Shown here: positions 63,994-64,000 of the stretch, piece by piece
How the letters are laid out: each line of letters opens with the position of its first letter
Position numbering within the stretch: position 1 is the stretch's first letter
Assembly (NCBI GenBank): GCA_036703315.1
Contig: DATNPH010000223.1
Span: 16,362 to 80,361 of the forward strand
Origin: DATNPH01 sp036703315
Lineage (GTDB): Bacteria > Cyanobacteriota > Cyanobacteriia > Cyanobacteriales > Coleofasciculaceae
Direction: 5' to 3'
DNA: 64,000 nt
Made by a program: the position numbers and the translations under genes
The notes under the pieces: model-generated
The model's database searches: none
Seen by the model: the letters and a program-made list of their open reading frames with translations, nothing else
What the model was told of the DNA's origin: nothing

Positions 63994-64000
63994 CGTATGT

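Overview
The window is a 64 kb chromosomal segment of a cyanobacterium, most likely a filamentous one. The evidence is the very frequent HIP1 octamer GCGATCGC, plant-type genes (a Ycf51-like protein, cytochrome c6, a CYP38-like lumenal cyclophilin, Calvin-type GAPDH), a MASE1 sensor kinase, a large two-partner-secretion adhesin, and abundant short tandem repeats. The genus cannot be settled from the sequence alone. No rRNA, tRNA or CRISPR array was found.

Layout. 1-4075 (-) is the N-terminal 1,358 residues of a filamentous-haemagglutinin-like exoprotein that runs off the left edge. 4393-12798 holds a CHASE2 nucleotide cyclase, a BT1 folate/pterin transporter, a carotenoid cleavage oxygenase, an HD metalloprotein and a GlnT-type glutamine synthetase. 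12877-18334 is a cell-surface glycan island (GT39-like membrane enzyme, GT-A-like enzyme, flippase) with a 1.26 kb empty gap. 18644-21444 has the Ycf51-like gene, an intact IS110-family element with a possible bridge-RNA region, and a small ribbon-helix-helix protein with a C-terminal membrane helix. 21745-27374 (-) encodes a MoeZ-type E1/rhodanese, a JAMM protease, a serpin, an aminotransferase and an iron-type dehydrogenase. 27721-32517 (-) is an RND efflux permease and adaptor. 32994-35227 is a BlaI-type repressor and M56 membrane protease (petR/petP-like) next to petJ, with a decayed sensor-kinase remnant between them. 35777-42142 has a TPR protein, PhoX with an upstream PHO-box-like repeat, TspO, two non-coding palindromic elements and a possible toxin-antitoxin pair. 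42268-64000 is mainly housekeeping: pgi, a LuxR-type response regulator, the MASE1 kinase, the murC-murB-ebfC-phosphatase series, nadD, gap2, cyclophilin-hypothetical-thiL, efp-accB-arsR, GerMN and DUF2993 proteins, a GT2 enzyme and proS.

How the parts fit together. The strongest functional story is 32994-35227. A BlaI/M56 pair beside the cytochrome c6 gene matches the known PetR/PetP system that switches between cytochrome c6 and plastocyanin according to copper. A second theme is repeat-driven sequence. An octanucleotide array lies inside the efflux adaptor gene, heptanucleotide arrays contain the stop codons of three genes, and several hairpin or MITE-like elements fill intergenic space. 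Several starts were moved inward from the longest open frame where alignment to the family or a ribosome binding site favoured this; each entry says so.
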